From Pigmentiphaga sp. NML080357 (lineage in GTDB: Bacteria; Pseudomonadota; Gammaproteobacteria; Burkholderiales; Burkholderiaceae_B): 64,000 nucleotides of DNA. Both the position numbers and the translations under genes were made by a program. Numbering within the stretch: the first letter of the stretch is position 1; each line of letters begins with the position of its first letter. A model generated the notes under the pieces. It worked only from the letters and a program-made list of their open reading frames with translations. It did not search any database and was not told the origin of the DNA. Shown piece after piece: positions 20,149 to 28,273 of this stretch. The DNA lies in NCBI RefSeq assembly GCF_002188465.1, contig NZ_NINW01000041.1, forward strand, positions 1 to 64,000, in the 5' to 3' direction.

Positions 20149-21051
20149 CTACCCTCCGACCGCCGGCAAAGCCTGCACCAGGGTGGCGCGGAACGCCTCC
20201 ATGACCGCAGGCACCTTGAAGCCGCGCCGCGTCACCTGGTAGAGATCCACACTCACCGCCGGCTTGACCAGCAGATCGGTGGCCACCCTGTGGCGGTGGC
20301 AGGCCACGAGGGCGAAGGTGGGGATGACGGCCGTGCCTGCGCCCGCCTCCACCATGGAGATCAGGGTCTCGAAGAAATTGAAGCAGGGCCGGTCCTCGTT
20401 GCCGCGCCCGATCTTTTCCAGGTGCGGCTCAATCAACCGCTGGATGGGATTGCTGGGCGGTAGGCCGATCAGCGGCGCGTCGCGCAGGCTGGTCCAGGGC
20501 GCCGCGCCGATGGGACGGCCCGGCCCGCTCTCGTCGGGCGCCACCCGCATCAGCCTGAACTTGCCTACCGGGGCGCGCTCCAGGCCCGCCAGCGGCTTGA
20601 AGAAGAAGCCCAGCCCCAGGTCGGCCTCGCCGCCGGCGACCAGCGCCTCCACTTGCTGCAGGTCGGTATCCACCAATCGCAACTCGACGTGGGGGTGGGA
20701 ATCCTTGAAGCGCTGGAATACCTGCGGCAGGATGTTGGATGAGATCATGGGCGTGGCCGCGATACGCAAGGTCTGGCGCGCGCGCCGGCCCGCAACGCCG
20801 AGCTTGGACACCACCTCCTCGAGGTCGCCCACCACGCGCTGGGCCACCGGCAGCAGGTCGCGCCCGGCATCGGTAAGGACGACCATGCGCGTGGTCCGGT
20901 CGAACAGGCGGCAATCGAGCTGCTTTTCCATCTCGCGGATCATGATGCTCAGGCCGGCCTGCGTCATGTGGGCCTTTTCGGCCGCGCGGGTGAAATTGCC
21001 GATACGCGCGACGTGCAGGAAAACCTGGAGCTGGCGCAAGGATAGATTCAT
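20149..21051 (-). CDS. LysR-type transcriptional regulator, divergent from a flavin hydroxylase
   Basis: 300-residue LTTR: N-terminal helix-turn-helix LRQLQVFLHVARIGNFTRAAEKAHMTQAGLSIMIREME, then an effector domain starting near RQTLRIAATPMISS. It is divergently transcribed from the FAD monooxygenase gene with 121 bp between the starts, the classical arrangement for a pathway-specific activator of that enzyme. The ligand is probably an aromatic acid or hydroxylated intermediate of the pathway. Confidence 0.92.
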   Translation of the reverse strand: MNLSLRQLQVFLHVARIGNFTRAAEKAHMTQAGLSIMIREMEKQLDCRLFDRTTRMVVLTDAGRDLLPVAQRVVGDLEEVVSKLGVAGRRARQTLRIAATPMISSNILPQVFQRFKDSHPHVELRLVDTDLQQVEALVAGGEADLGLGFFFKPLAGLERAPVGKFRLMRVAPDESGPGRPIGAAPWTSLRDAPLIGLPPSNPIQRLIEPHLEKIGRGNEDRPCFNFFETLISMVEAGAGTAVIPTFALVACHRHRVATDLLVKPAVSVDLYQVTRRGFKVPAVMEAFRATLVQALPAVGG

Positions 21052-21172
21052 AAAACTCTAATATGTATTCATATCACATCTAAACTTCCAAAATAATACG
21101 ATCCGGCGCCTAATACCAGCACCGGCGGCCCGGGTGGGCCGTGCAAGACGGATTTTCAAGATAGGTGCGAAC
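21052..21172. promoter_or_regulatory. Divergent LysR/monooxygenase control region
   Basis: AT-rich stretch between the divergent starts. ATATG-TATT-CATAT (21061-21074) is an inverted repeat next to the LysR start and a candidate regulator-binding site. TTCATA (21068) and AATAAT (21092), 18 bp apart, could be a weak promoter for the monooxygenase. These calls are by eye only. Confidence 0.4.
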
Positions 21173-22432
21173 ATGAGCAGCAAAGAGGACGTCGTCATCG
21201 TCGGCGCCGGCATAGGAGGGCTGACGCTGGCCCTGAGTCTTCACCAGGCAGGCATTTCCTGCCGCATCTACGAGGCCGTACCCGCGCTCGCGCCGCTGGG
21301 CGTTGGCATCAACATCCTGCCTCATGCGGCGCGCGAGCTCTCGGAACTGGGCCTGCTGCCGGAACTGGACAAAGTGGGCGTGCGCACGCGCGAATCCATT
21401 TTCTTCACCGAGCACGGGCAATTCATCTTCCGTGAACCGGCCGGCCTTGCCGCCGGTTTCGACTGGCCGCAATACTCGATCCATCGCGGCGACCTGCAGA
21501 CCGTCCTGCTCGAAGCCGTCAAGCAGCGGCTGGGCGCGGACGCCGTGGTCTGCGGCAGCCGCTGCACCGGCGTATCGCAGGACGAGAACTCGATCACGGC
21601 CCATTTCGTGTCGCCCGAAGGAGAGCGCCTGCCGGACGTGAAGGCCGCGCTGGTCGTGGCCTGCGACGGCGTGCACTCGGCCCTGCGCAAGCAGCTCTAC
21701 CCGAACGAGGGAGCGCCTCGCTACTCGGGCGTCAACATGTGGCGCGGCACCACTGTCTGGAAACCCTTCCTCAGCGAAGCCAGCATGGTGCGCGCGGGCT
21801 GGCTGGACGTGGGCAAGATGGTCATTTATCCGATCCGCAACGACGTGGACGGCAAGGGCAGCCAATTGATCAACTGGGTGGCCGAGATCACCGATCCCAA
21901 TCCCGCCATCCGCGACTGGAGCCGGCCCGGACGCCTGGAAGACTTCCTGCCGACTTTCGAGGACTGGCATTTCGACTGGCTGGACGTGCCGGCGCTGATC
22001 CGCGCCTCCGACTCCATCCTCGAATATCCCATGGTGGACCAGGATCCCCTGCCGACCTGGACCCAAGGCCGCCTCACGCTGCTGGGCGATGCCGCCCATC
22101 CCATGGTGCCGCGCGGCTCGAACGGGGCGGGGCAGGCCATCATCGACGCGCGCTACCTCGCCGGCCAGTTGAAGAAGCGCGGCCTGACGCAGGAAGCCTT
22201 GCAGGACTACGACACAGTGCGCGTGGCCGCCACCACCCAGGTCGTCCTGACCAACCGCGTCAATCCGCCGGATGCCATTCTGCGCGAGGTCTACGAACGC
22301 ACTGGCGGCAAGCGCTTCGACCGGCTCGATGCCTTCGTCTCGGAAGCCGAGCTGCAAGCCATTTCCGACAACTACAAGAAGGTTGCCGGATACAGCCCGG
22401 CTGCGCTCAAGGCGCGCCCGTCGTTTCTCTAG
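21173..22432 (+). CDS. FAD-dependent aromatic hydroxylase (class A flavoprotein monooxygenase, PhzS/salicylate hydroxylase-like)
   Basis: 419-residue flavin monooxygenase. The FAD-binding GAGIGG is at residues 11-16, the DG motif is in VVACDGVHSALRK and the GD motif is GDAAHPMVPRGSNGAGQAI. The asparagine-rich GSNGAGQA form of the GD motif is characteristic of PhzS and related flavin-dependent hydroxylases acting on bulky aromatics. ATG 21173 has AGGTG upstream. It is transcribed alone, away from its LysR regulator, and ends at a clear terminator. The product is likely a hydroxylated aromatic, but the substrate is not deducible. Confidence 0.9.
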   Translation: MSSKEDVVIVGAGIGGLTLALSLHQAGISCRIYEAVPALAPLGVGINILPHAARELSELGLLPELDKVGVRTRESIFFTEHGQFIFREPAGLAAGFDWPQYSIHRGDLQTVLLEAVKQRLGADAVVCGSRCTGVSQDENSITAHFVSPEGERLPDVKAALVVACDGVHSALRKQLYPNEGAPRYSGVNMWRGTTVWKPFLSEASMVRAGWLDVGKMVIYPIRNDVDGKGSQLINWVAEITDPNPAIRDWSRPGRLEDFLPTFEDWHFDWLDVPALIRASDSILEYPMVDQDPLPTWTQGRLTLLGDAAHPMVPRGSNGAGQAIIDARYLAGQLKKRGLTQEALQDYDTVRVAATTQVVLTNRVNPPDAILREVYERTGGKRFDRLDAFVSEAELQAISDNYKKVAGYSPAALKARPSFL

Positions 22433-22498
22433 ACCTGGCCGGGGGGCGGCCACCCGCCCCCTCGGCCTTGCGCGCGGCGCGGCACCGCCGCGTTTTCC

Positions 22499-22521
22499 AG
22501 CCGCCTTGTGCGGCTTTTTTG
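22499..22521 (+). terminator. Rho-independent terminator after the flavin hydroxylase
   Basis: AGCCGC-CTTGT-GCGGCT followed by six T. It lies 67 bp after the stop and ends the single-gene transcript before the AT-rich promoter of the next operon. Confidence 0.8.
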
Positions 22522-22583
22522 TTGTCGCAAATACAGAAATAATTAATAAACCTTATCGGGAAATTTTCCTAATATTTAAAATC

Positions 22584-22624
22584 AAAGTATCTGATATTGA
22601 TACTTTTTTATAAATCCGTAGAAT
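22584..22624 (+). promoter_or_regulatory. Promoter with overlapping palindrome for the VOC-Bug-hydroxylase operon
   Basis: TTGATA (22597-22602), 16-bp spacer, TAGAAT (22619-22624). The -35 box sits in an inverted repeat, AAAGTATC-TGATATT-GATACTTT (22584-22606), a candidate operator. The regulator could be the IclR protein encoded at the end of the cluster. The surrounding 100 bp is strongly AT-rich against the GC-rich background. Confidence 0.6.
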
Positions 22625-22685
22625 CGCTGCAAGTTCATCGAAAGCCGCCCATCGGACATACCCCGTGGCGGCACAAGGAGACATC

Positions 22686-23204
22686 ATGGCAGCGCTCGTA
22701 CCCATACAGGGCTTGCATCACTACGCCTACCGATGCAAGGACGCGGAGGAAACCCGCCATTTCTACGAGGACATACTGGGCCTGCCCCTGGCCCACGTGA
22801 TCCGCGCCGAACGCGTGCCTAGCACCGGCGAATACTGCCCGTACGTGCACATCTTCTTCGAGATGCAGGACGGCTCGTACATGGCCTTCTTCGACCTGGG
22901 CGACGGCCAGGCCGCCGAACCGTCCGCCAATACGCCGGACTGGGTCAACCACATTGCCCTGCAAGTCGGCTCCGAAGCCGAACTGCGCCAAGCCAAGGCC
23001 ACACTGGAAAGCGCCGGCGTCGAGGTCATTGGCGTGACCGACCACGGCTTCGTCAGGTCCATCTATTTCTTCGACCCCAATGGCATCCGGCTGGAGCTGA
23101 CCACCCGCACCGCCCCCGCCGACCGGCTCGAGGCGTACAAGGCGCGGGCCCACGAGCAACTGGCGGAGTGGGTCCACGCGAAAGCTGCCGCCGCAGCGCG
23201 ATAG
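22686..23204 (+). CDS. VOC-family (glyoxalase/extradiol dioxygenase fold) protein
   Basis: 172-residue single-module vicinal-oxygen-chelate protein with paired beta-alpha-beta-beta-beta units: GLHHYAYRCKDAEETRHFYE, YVHIFFEMQDGSYMAFF, WVNHIALQVGSEAE and FVRSIYFFDPNGIRLELT. Metal-ligand candidates are a histidine of HH near residue 11, Glu in HIFFE, His in VNHIAL and Glu in IRLEL. It could be a ring-cleaving dioxygenase, an isomerase or a glyoxalase-like enzyme; the aromatic operon context favours a ring-fission-related role. AAGGAG precedes ATG 22686. First gene of the operon. Confidence 0.85.
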   Translation: MAALVPIQGLHHYAYRCKDAEETRHFYEDILGLPLAHVIRAERVPSTGEYCPYVHIFFEMQDGSYMAFFDLGDGQAAEPSANTPDWVNHIALQVGSEAELRQAKATLESAGVEVIGVTDHGFVRSIYFFDPNGIRLELTTRTAPADRLEAYKARAHEQLAEWVHAKAAAAAR

Positions 23205-23247
23205 GCCCCGCTTCCCTCGCCGCCTCGCGGCCCCTCGGAGACGCTCC

Positions 23248-24222
23248 ATGAAGATGCTGAAGTATGCGGCAAGCGTGCTGGCGCTTGCGACCCTTGGCAT
23301 GCAGCCGGCCGCCCGGGCACAGACCTATCCGGACCGGCCCATCCGGCTGATCGTGCCCTACGCAGCGGGCGGCGGCACCGACGTATTCGCCCGAACCATT
23401 TCCACCCGCATGGGGCAGGAGCTCGGCCAGCCGCTGGTGGTGGAGAACCGTCCCGGCGCTGGCACCATCATCGGCGCCGAAACGGTGGCGCGGGCCGAAC
23501 CCGACGGCTACACCCTCCTGCTAGGCGATAGCGGCACCTACAGCGTCAATCCCAGCCTGTACAAGAAGCTGCCCTACGATCCCGTCAAGGACTTCACCCC
23601 GGTCACGCTGACCGCCCGCTTCGCCCTGGCCCTGGTCGTCCATCCGTCGATGCCGGCCAAGACGGTGCAGGAGTTCGTCGACCTGGTACGGGCCCATCCC
23701 GGCAAATACGATTTCGCCTCGCCGGGAGCCGGCAGCCCGCACCACCTGGCCATGGAAATGTTCCGCCAGAAAGCGCACCTGCAGCTCACCCATGTGCCAT
23801 ACAAGGGCAATGGCCCTGCCTTGCAGGATCTGCTGGCCGGCCGCATCCCGTGCATGTTCCTCGACCTCGTCACCATACGCCAGCACGTCGAGAACAGGCG
23901 TCTGCGCGTGCTCGCCGTAGCAAGTACGCAGCGTCTGGAGCAATTGCCCGGCGTACCCACCATCGGCGAATCGGTCTCGCCCGGCTTCGAGGCCTGGGCG
24001 TGGCAAGGCCTCGCTGCGCCGGCCAGGACGCCGCCGGCCGTCGTCGCCCGCATCAATGCGGCCTATGCCAGGACCGTGGCCGATCCCGATATCAAGCGCC
24101 GGCTCCATGACATGTCGCTCGACCTCACGCCCGGCACGGCGGAGCAGATGGCGGCCCACGTCAAATCCGAGATCGTCAAATGGGCGGCGATCGTGAAGGA
24201 AGCCAACATCACGCTCGACTGA
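23248..24222 (+). CDS. Bug/TctC-family periplasmic binding protein (2)
   Basis: 324-residue secreted solute-binding protein. The signal peptide ends near ARAQ (residue 25), then come TYPDRPIRLIVPYAAGGGTDVFAR and later HVPYKGNGPALQDLLAGRI, both family hallmarks. It is embedded in the operon between the VOC gene and a flavin hydroxylase gene, so it probably binds the aromatic or organic-acid substrate of the pathway. No TctAB transporter genes are linked, so the uptake partner must lie elsewhere. Confidence 0.93.
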   Translation: MKMLKYAASVLALATLGMQPAARAQTYPDRPIRLIVPYAAGGGTDVFARTISTRMGQELGQPLVVENRPGAGTIIGAETVARAEPDGYTLLLGDSGTYSVNPSLYKKLPYDPVKDFTPVTLTARFALALVVHPSMPAKTVQEFVDLVRAHPGKYDFASPGAGSPHHLAMEMFRQKAHLQLTHVPYKGNGPALQDLLAGRIPCMFLDLVTIRQHVENRRLRVLAVASTQRLEQLPGVPTIGESVSPGFEAWAWQGLAAPARTPPAVVARINAAYARTVADPDIKRRLHDMSLDLTPGTAEQMAAHVKSEIVKWAAIVKEANITLD

Positions 24223-24255
24223 CGCGAGCGCCATCCATTCACCGCAGGCGGCCCC

Positions 24256-25956
24256 ATGCACCAGCCCGACACGACGCCACGAAAGTCGATATTCTTCGAT
24301 TACCGGATCCACCCCTTCTCCAAGCCGGCGGACTTCGACGCGCCTGCGCGCCAGCGCGTGATCATCATCGGCGCCGGCCCGGTCGGGCTCGTCACCGCGC
24401 TGTACCTGGCCCGTATGGGCGTGCCGTGCGTGCTCGCGACGGCGGACGTGCAGGTTTCCGAAGGCAGCCGAGCATTGGCCTTCACGCGCCGCTCGATGGA
24501 AATCCTCCAGCAGGTCGGCGCGGGGGAGCACGTCGTCCGCCACGGGCTGCCCTGGCAATACGGCAATTCCTACTACCGGGGGCGCCGGGTCTTTCGGCTG
24601 GAGATTCCTTATGCCGAGGACGATGCGTTCGCGCCACTCACCAATCTCCAGCAGCAATTGCTCGAAGAACATCTGGTCGAGCTGATCGACGCCGAGCCGC
24701 TGGTCGACCTGCGCTGGGGCACGCGTTTCGAGGGATTGGAGCAGGACGACGACGGCGTCACGGTCACGCTCGATACTCCCGCCGGCCCATACCGGATGGC
24801 CGCCGATTGGCTGGTAGCGACCGACGGAGCCAAATCCTCGGTTCGGCAAAGCATGAAACTGCGGATGGAGGGCGATTCCTACGAAGGCCGCTTCGTCATC
24901 GTCGACGTGCGGGTCGACCTGGGCTTGCCCACCGAGCGCCTGGCATTCTTCGACCCCGACTGGAACCCGGGCAATACCATCCTCATGCATCGGCAACCTC
25001 ATGGCCTCTGGCGCTTCGACTACCAGGTGCCCGCGGAGGAGAGCTCGGAAGCGGCCCTTTCGCCGGACTCGATCCGGGCGCGCGTGAACGCCCAGCTCGC
25101 GATGATCGGCCACGCCGGCAAGACCTGGGAAATGGATTGGGCCTCCATCTATTCGGCCCGGGCCATGACGCTGCCGCGCTACCGGTACGGCCGCGTGCTG
25201 TTCGCCGGCGACGCGGCGCACATGCTGCCCATCTTCGGTGTGCGCGGGCTGAACACAGGCTGGCAGGACGCGCAGAACCTGGCCTGGAAGCTGGCGCTGG
25301 TGGCGAAGGGCCGGGCGGCGCCGGCGCTGCTCGACAGCTACAGCGCCGAGCGCGTGGCCGCGGCCCGCGAGATCATCGACGAAGCCAGCAAGAGCGCCCG
25401 CTTCATGACACCGCCCACGCACGGATTCCGCCTGTTGCGCGACGCCACCCTGTCCCTCTCGCTCTCGCAGGCGTTCGTGCGGCCGCTGCTGCATTGGCGC
25501 ACCTCGCGGCCGCACGAATACACCCGTTCGCCGCTCAACACGGCGGCGGACGAGGAAAGCTTCGCCGAGGGGCCGCGGCCCGGCGCGACGGCCCCCAACG
25601 TCAGGCTGGACTCGGGCGGCTACCTGCTGGACCGGCTGGGGCCGGCGTTCCATCTGCTGTGCTTCTGCCAGGACGGCCGCGTGCCGGCGGTGCTCGCAGC
25701 CGAGGCGGCCGGCCTCGCGCGGGACGGCATCCCGGTTTCGGTCACCGCCCTCGCTCGCGCCGAGGCCCCCCTGCCCGCCGAGGCCATCGACGATCGCTCG
25801 CAGCGGGCCCACCGGCTCTATGGCGCGGACGGCCGGGACGCCGTCTATTTGCTGCGGCCCGACCAGCACGTCGCGGCGCGCTGGCGGCGCCCGCCATCCG
25901 GCGCCCTGACACGGGCGGTCCGGCACATGCTCGAATGCGAAGAGGTTCCATCATGA
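24256..25956 (+). CDS. FAD-dependent monooxygenase of the MhpA/phenol hydroxylase type
   Basis: 566-residue class A flavoprotein hydroxylase: GAGPVG at 39-44, the DG motif ATDGAKSSVRQSM, and GDAAHMLPIFGVRGLNTGWQDAQNLAWKL containing the GD motif and the long NTGxxDAxNLxWKLA signature of the MhpA/PheA/PobA-like branch. A C-terminal thioredoxin-like region (about 440-560) lacks a CxxC. It probably hydroxylates an aromatic ring with NAD(P)H and O2. It overlaps the next small gene in an ATGA arrangement, implying tightly linked production of the two proteins. Confidence 0.91.
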   Translation: MHQPDTTPRKSIFFDYRIHPFSKPADFDAPARQRVIIIGAGPVGLVTALYLARMGVPCVLATADVQVSEGSRALAFTRRSMEILQQVGAGEHVVRHGLPWQYGNSYYRGRRVFRLEIPYAEDDAFAPLTNLQQQLLEEHLVELIDAEPLVDLRWGTRFEGLEQDDDGVTVTLDTPAGPYRMAADWLVATDGAKSSVRQSMKLRMEGDSYEGRFVIVDVRVDLGLPTERLAFFDPDWNPGNTILMHRQPHGLWRFDYQVPAEESSEAALSPDSIRARVNAQLAMIGHAGKTWEMDWASIYSARAMTLPRYRYGRVLFAGDAAHMLPIFGVRGLNTGWQDAQNLAWKLALVAKGRAAPALLDSYSAERVAAAREIIDEASKSARFMTPPTHGFRLLRDATLSLSLSQAFVRPLLHWRTSRPHEYTRSPLNTAADEESFAEGPRPGATAPNVRLDSGGYLLDRLGPAFHLLCFCQDGRVPAVLAAEAAGLARDGIPVSVTALARAEAPLPAEAIDDRSQRAHRLYGADGRDAVYLLRPDQHVAARWRRPPSGALTRAVRHMLECEEVPS

Positions 25957-26141
25957 CCGTGAACGACCTGCCCATCTCCCGCCTGGAGGCGTTCTACGAC
26001 CAGCTGGCGGTGGCCCTGGACCGTGCCGGTCCGCAGAAAAGCGAGATCCTGCTGGTCAAGCTCGCCCTGCTGCTGGCCAACCAGACCGCCGACCCCGACC
26101 GCCTGGAAGCGGCGATCGAACTCGCCGCTCAGGATCTATGA
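25953..26141 (+). CDS. DUF2783-family small protein
   Basis: 62-residue helical protein (ISRLEAFYDQLAVALDRAG, EILLVKLALLLANQTAD). It fits DUF2783, a short family that I recall occurring beside FAD-dependent oxidoreductases. Its ATG overlaps the hydroxylase stop by 4 nt, and its TGA overlaps an in-frame ATG (26138) of the following hydrolase gene, so three genes are coupled. No function is established; a small partner or assembly protein of the flavoenzyme is an inference from context. Confidence 0.75.
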   Translation: MTVNDLPISRLEAFYDQLAVALDRAGPQKSEILLVKLALLLANQTADPDRLEAAIELAAQDL

Positions 26142-26161
26142 CTCTTTCCGGAGACCGCTAC

Positions 26162-27382
26162 ATGCCCACGCCCCCCAAGCACGAGTTCGACCGTATCCCC
26201 GTCATCCTGCAGTTCCGCGAACCCGTCGAGATGGTGGAGACTTACGGCTTCAACGGCAGCCAGGGCTATACCGTCCTCGAAGGCCAGCGCCTGGTGCCGA
26301 AGAACTCGCCATCCAAGGTCGTCTTTCTTTTCATGCATCCCGCATCGACGCTGCAGCTGCTGCCCATGCCGGTCGCCCTGGCCGAATCGGGCATGCACGT
26401 GCTGTGCGGCGGCAGCCGCTACGCCAAGAACGACTCGGCGCTGATCATGGAAAAAGTGGCGGCCGACCTGGGCGCCTACATTCGCCACGCGCGCGAGGAA
26501 CTCGGCTACGAGAAGGTCGTTCTCGTCGGCTGGTCGGGCGGCGGCGCACTGTCGCTGTTCTACCAGGCCCAGGCCGAAGCGCCGTCCATCACCCATACCC
26601 CGGCGGGCGATCCTTACGACCTGACCCAGGCGGGACTCACGCCGGCCGACGGCATCATCTTCATCGCCGCGCACCTGAGCCGTCCCGAGACGCTCACCGA
26701 ATGGATGGATCCGTCGCTGCGCAACGAACTCGATCCCGACGACCGCGACCTGGAACTCGACATCTACGCGCCCGACTGCCCGAACCGGCCCGCCTTCGAG
26801 CCCTCGTTCGTCGCTCACTTCCGTGCGGCGCAACTGGCCCGCAACCGCCGCATCAGCGCCTGGGTGCTGGAGACACTGGAGCGGCTCAAGCGCTCGCCGC
26901 AAGGCGAACGCGAGCGGGGCTTCGTCGTGCACCGGACCATGTGCGACGTGCGATGGATCGATCCCACGGTCGATCCCAATGGACGCAAGCCCGGCTGGTG
27001 CTACCTGGGCGATCCGCGGGTGGTCAACTCCGGCCCGGCCGGCCTGGCGCGCTTCAGCACCCTGCGTAGCTGGCTGTCGCAATGGTCGTACGACCACTCC
27101 AACATCAAGGGCCCGGTGAATGCGGCCCGCATACGGCGCGTGCCGGTGCTGCAGATCGAGAACGAGGCCGACGACGCGGTGCCGGCCACGCACAACCCGG
27201 CGATCCATGCGGCGCTCGGCACCCCGGACAAGGAATTCGTGCAGATCCGCGGTGCCACCCACTACTACCTGGGACAGCCCCGCGAGCTGGCGGTATGCAT
27301 CGCGACCATCGTCGACTGGACCCGCCGCAAGATCGCTCCGGACTTCGCACCGGCGTCCGCTTTCCTGCCCGTGGAGGGCTGA
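26162..27382 (+). CDS. Alpha/beta-hydrolase family protein
   Basis: 406-residue hydrolase with the nucleophile elbow GWSGGG (Ser125 in VVLVGWSGGGAL) and an oxyanion region FLFMHPAST near 56-63. A late segment VLQIENEADDAVPATHNP provides the acid-residue region and IRGATHYYLG the catalytic histidine. The large insert between about 170 and 330 is a cap domain. ATG 26162 is preferred for GGAGA eight bases upstream, though ATG 26138, overlapping the DUF2783 stop, would add 8 residues. A role in hydrolysing a ring-cleavage product or ester in the pathway is likely but unproved. Confidence 0.85.
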   Translation: MPTPPKHEFDRIPVILQFREPVEMVETYGFNGSQGYTVLEGQRLVPKNSPSKVVFLFMHPASTLQLLPMPVALAESGMHVLCGGSRYAKNDSALIMEKVAADLGAYIRHAREELGYEKVVLVGWSGGGALSLFYQAQAEAPSITHTPAGDPYDLTQAGLTPADGIIFIAAHLSRPETLTEWMDPSLRNELDPDDRDLELDIYAPDCPNRPAFEPSFVAHFRAAQLARNRRISAWVLETLERLKRSPQGERERGFVVHRTMCDVRWIDPTVDPNGRKPGWCYLGDPRVVNSGPAGLARFSTLRSWLSQWSYDHSNIKGPVNAARIRRVPVLQIENEADDAVPATHNPAIHAALGTPDKEFVQIRGATHYYLGQPRELAVCIATIVDWTRRKIAPDFAPASAFLPVEG

Positions 27383-27418
27383 CGCGGCAATCCGGCCCGG
27401 GATTGATTACCATTGAAC

Positions 27419-27451
27419 ACGCCCGGCCGGGCGCATCCGGGCCGGGCGTTT
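27419..27451 (+). terminator. Terminator after the VOC-Bug-hydroxylase-hydrolase operon
   Basis: ACGCCCGGCC and GGCCGGGCGT form a perfect 10-bp GC-rich stem with an 11-nt loop, followed by a short T-run (TTTCG). It is weak in U-tract but well placed, 37 nt after the hydrolase stop and before the iclR-type gene. Confidence 0.55.
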
Positions 27452-27484
27452 CGATTCCTGCCGTGCTCCGATCCCGATCCGACA

Positions 27485-28240
27485 ATGTCACAGTTCGCAA
27501 AAGTGCTCAAGGTCCTGGACCTGTTCTCCGAGGACAGGACCACCCTGGCAGCCGAGGAAATCGCAGACCTGCTCGAGGTCTCGCGTCCGACGGCCTTTCG
27601 CTACGTCAAGCAGTTGTGCGAAACCGGGCTGCTGGCCAACATCGCCGGCCGCTACGCGCTGGGTGCGAAGATCATCGAACTCGACTACCGCATACGGCGC
27701 TCGGAGCCCATCCTGCAAGCCAGCCGGGCCAGCATGAGAGAGCTGGCCCAGCGCACCGTCATGACGGTCGTGCTGTGCAATATCTATGGCGACGAAATCG
27801 TGCACAGCCATCATGAACTCGCCGGCGAGCTGGCCCCCATGAGCCTGGACCGCGGCCATCCCATGCCGCTGTTCAAGGGCGCCTCCTCGGCGGTGATCCT
27901 CGCCAACCTCCCCGCCGCCAGGCTCAAGCGGCTCTACGAGCGCAACAGGACCCACCCCGACCTGCCCGCCGACGCCGGCGACTGGCCCTCGTTCGCCAAG
28001 CACTACAAGCGGATCCGCAAGGACGGCCACTACGTCTCGCGCGAGGAAATCGATCCCGGGCTGATAGGCATCGCGGCGCCGATCTTCAACGATGGCCGGC
28101 ACGTGGTGGGCGCCATCACGCTGGTCTACGAAAAACGGCGCGAAAAGCTCGTCAACGAGGAGGGCTATGCGGAACTGGTGCGCGGATGCGCGGCGGCGAT
28201 CACGCAACAGATCGCCGCCGCGGCCGCGCGCTCGGACTGA
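27485..28240 (+). CDS. IclR-family transcriptional regulator
   Basis: 251-residue regulator with an N-terminal winged helix (TLAAEEIADLLEVSRPTAFRYVKQLCETGLL) and a C-terminal GAF-like effector domain (ISREEIDPGLIGIAAPIF-type region near 190-215). IclR proteins commonly control aromatic and carboxylate catabolism and bind pathway intermediates. The start is taken at ATG 27485, where similarity begins; an in-frame TTG upstream falls in the terminator hairpin. It lies downstream of the operon it probably regulates and converges on the TRAP genes. Confidence 0.9.
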   Translation: MSQFAKVLKVLDLFSEDRTTLAAEEIADLLEVSRPTAFRYVKQLCETGLLANIAGRYALGAKIIELDYRIRRSEPILQASRASMRELAQRTVMTVVLCNIYGDEIVHSHHELAGELAPMSLDRGHPMPLFKGASSAVILANLPAARLKRLYERNRTHPDLPADAGDWPSFAKHYKRIRKDGHYVSREEIDPGLIGIAAPIFNDGRHVVGAITLVYEKRREKLVNEEGYAELVRGCAAAITQQIAAAAARSD

Positions 28241-28273
28241 AGCGGCGGGGGCCGCGGCCGCCCCCATCCCGCG

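Noticed and set aside
28247-28265. GGGGGC...GCCCCC stem between convergent iclR-type and dctM genes
   Set aside because: It could be a bidirectional terminator, but neither side has a U-tract and such stems are frequent by chance at this GC content.
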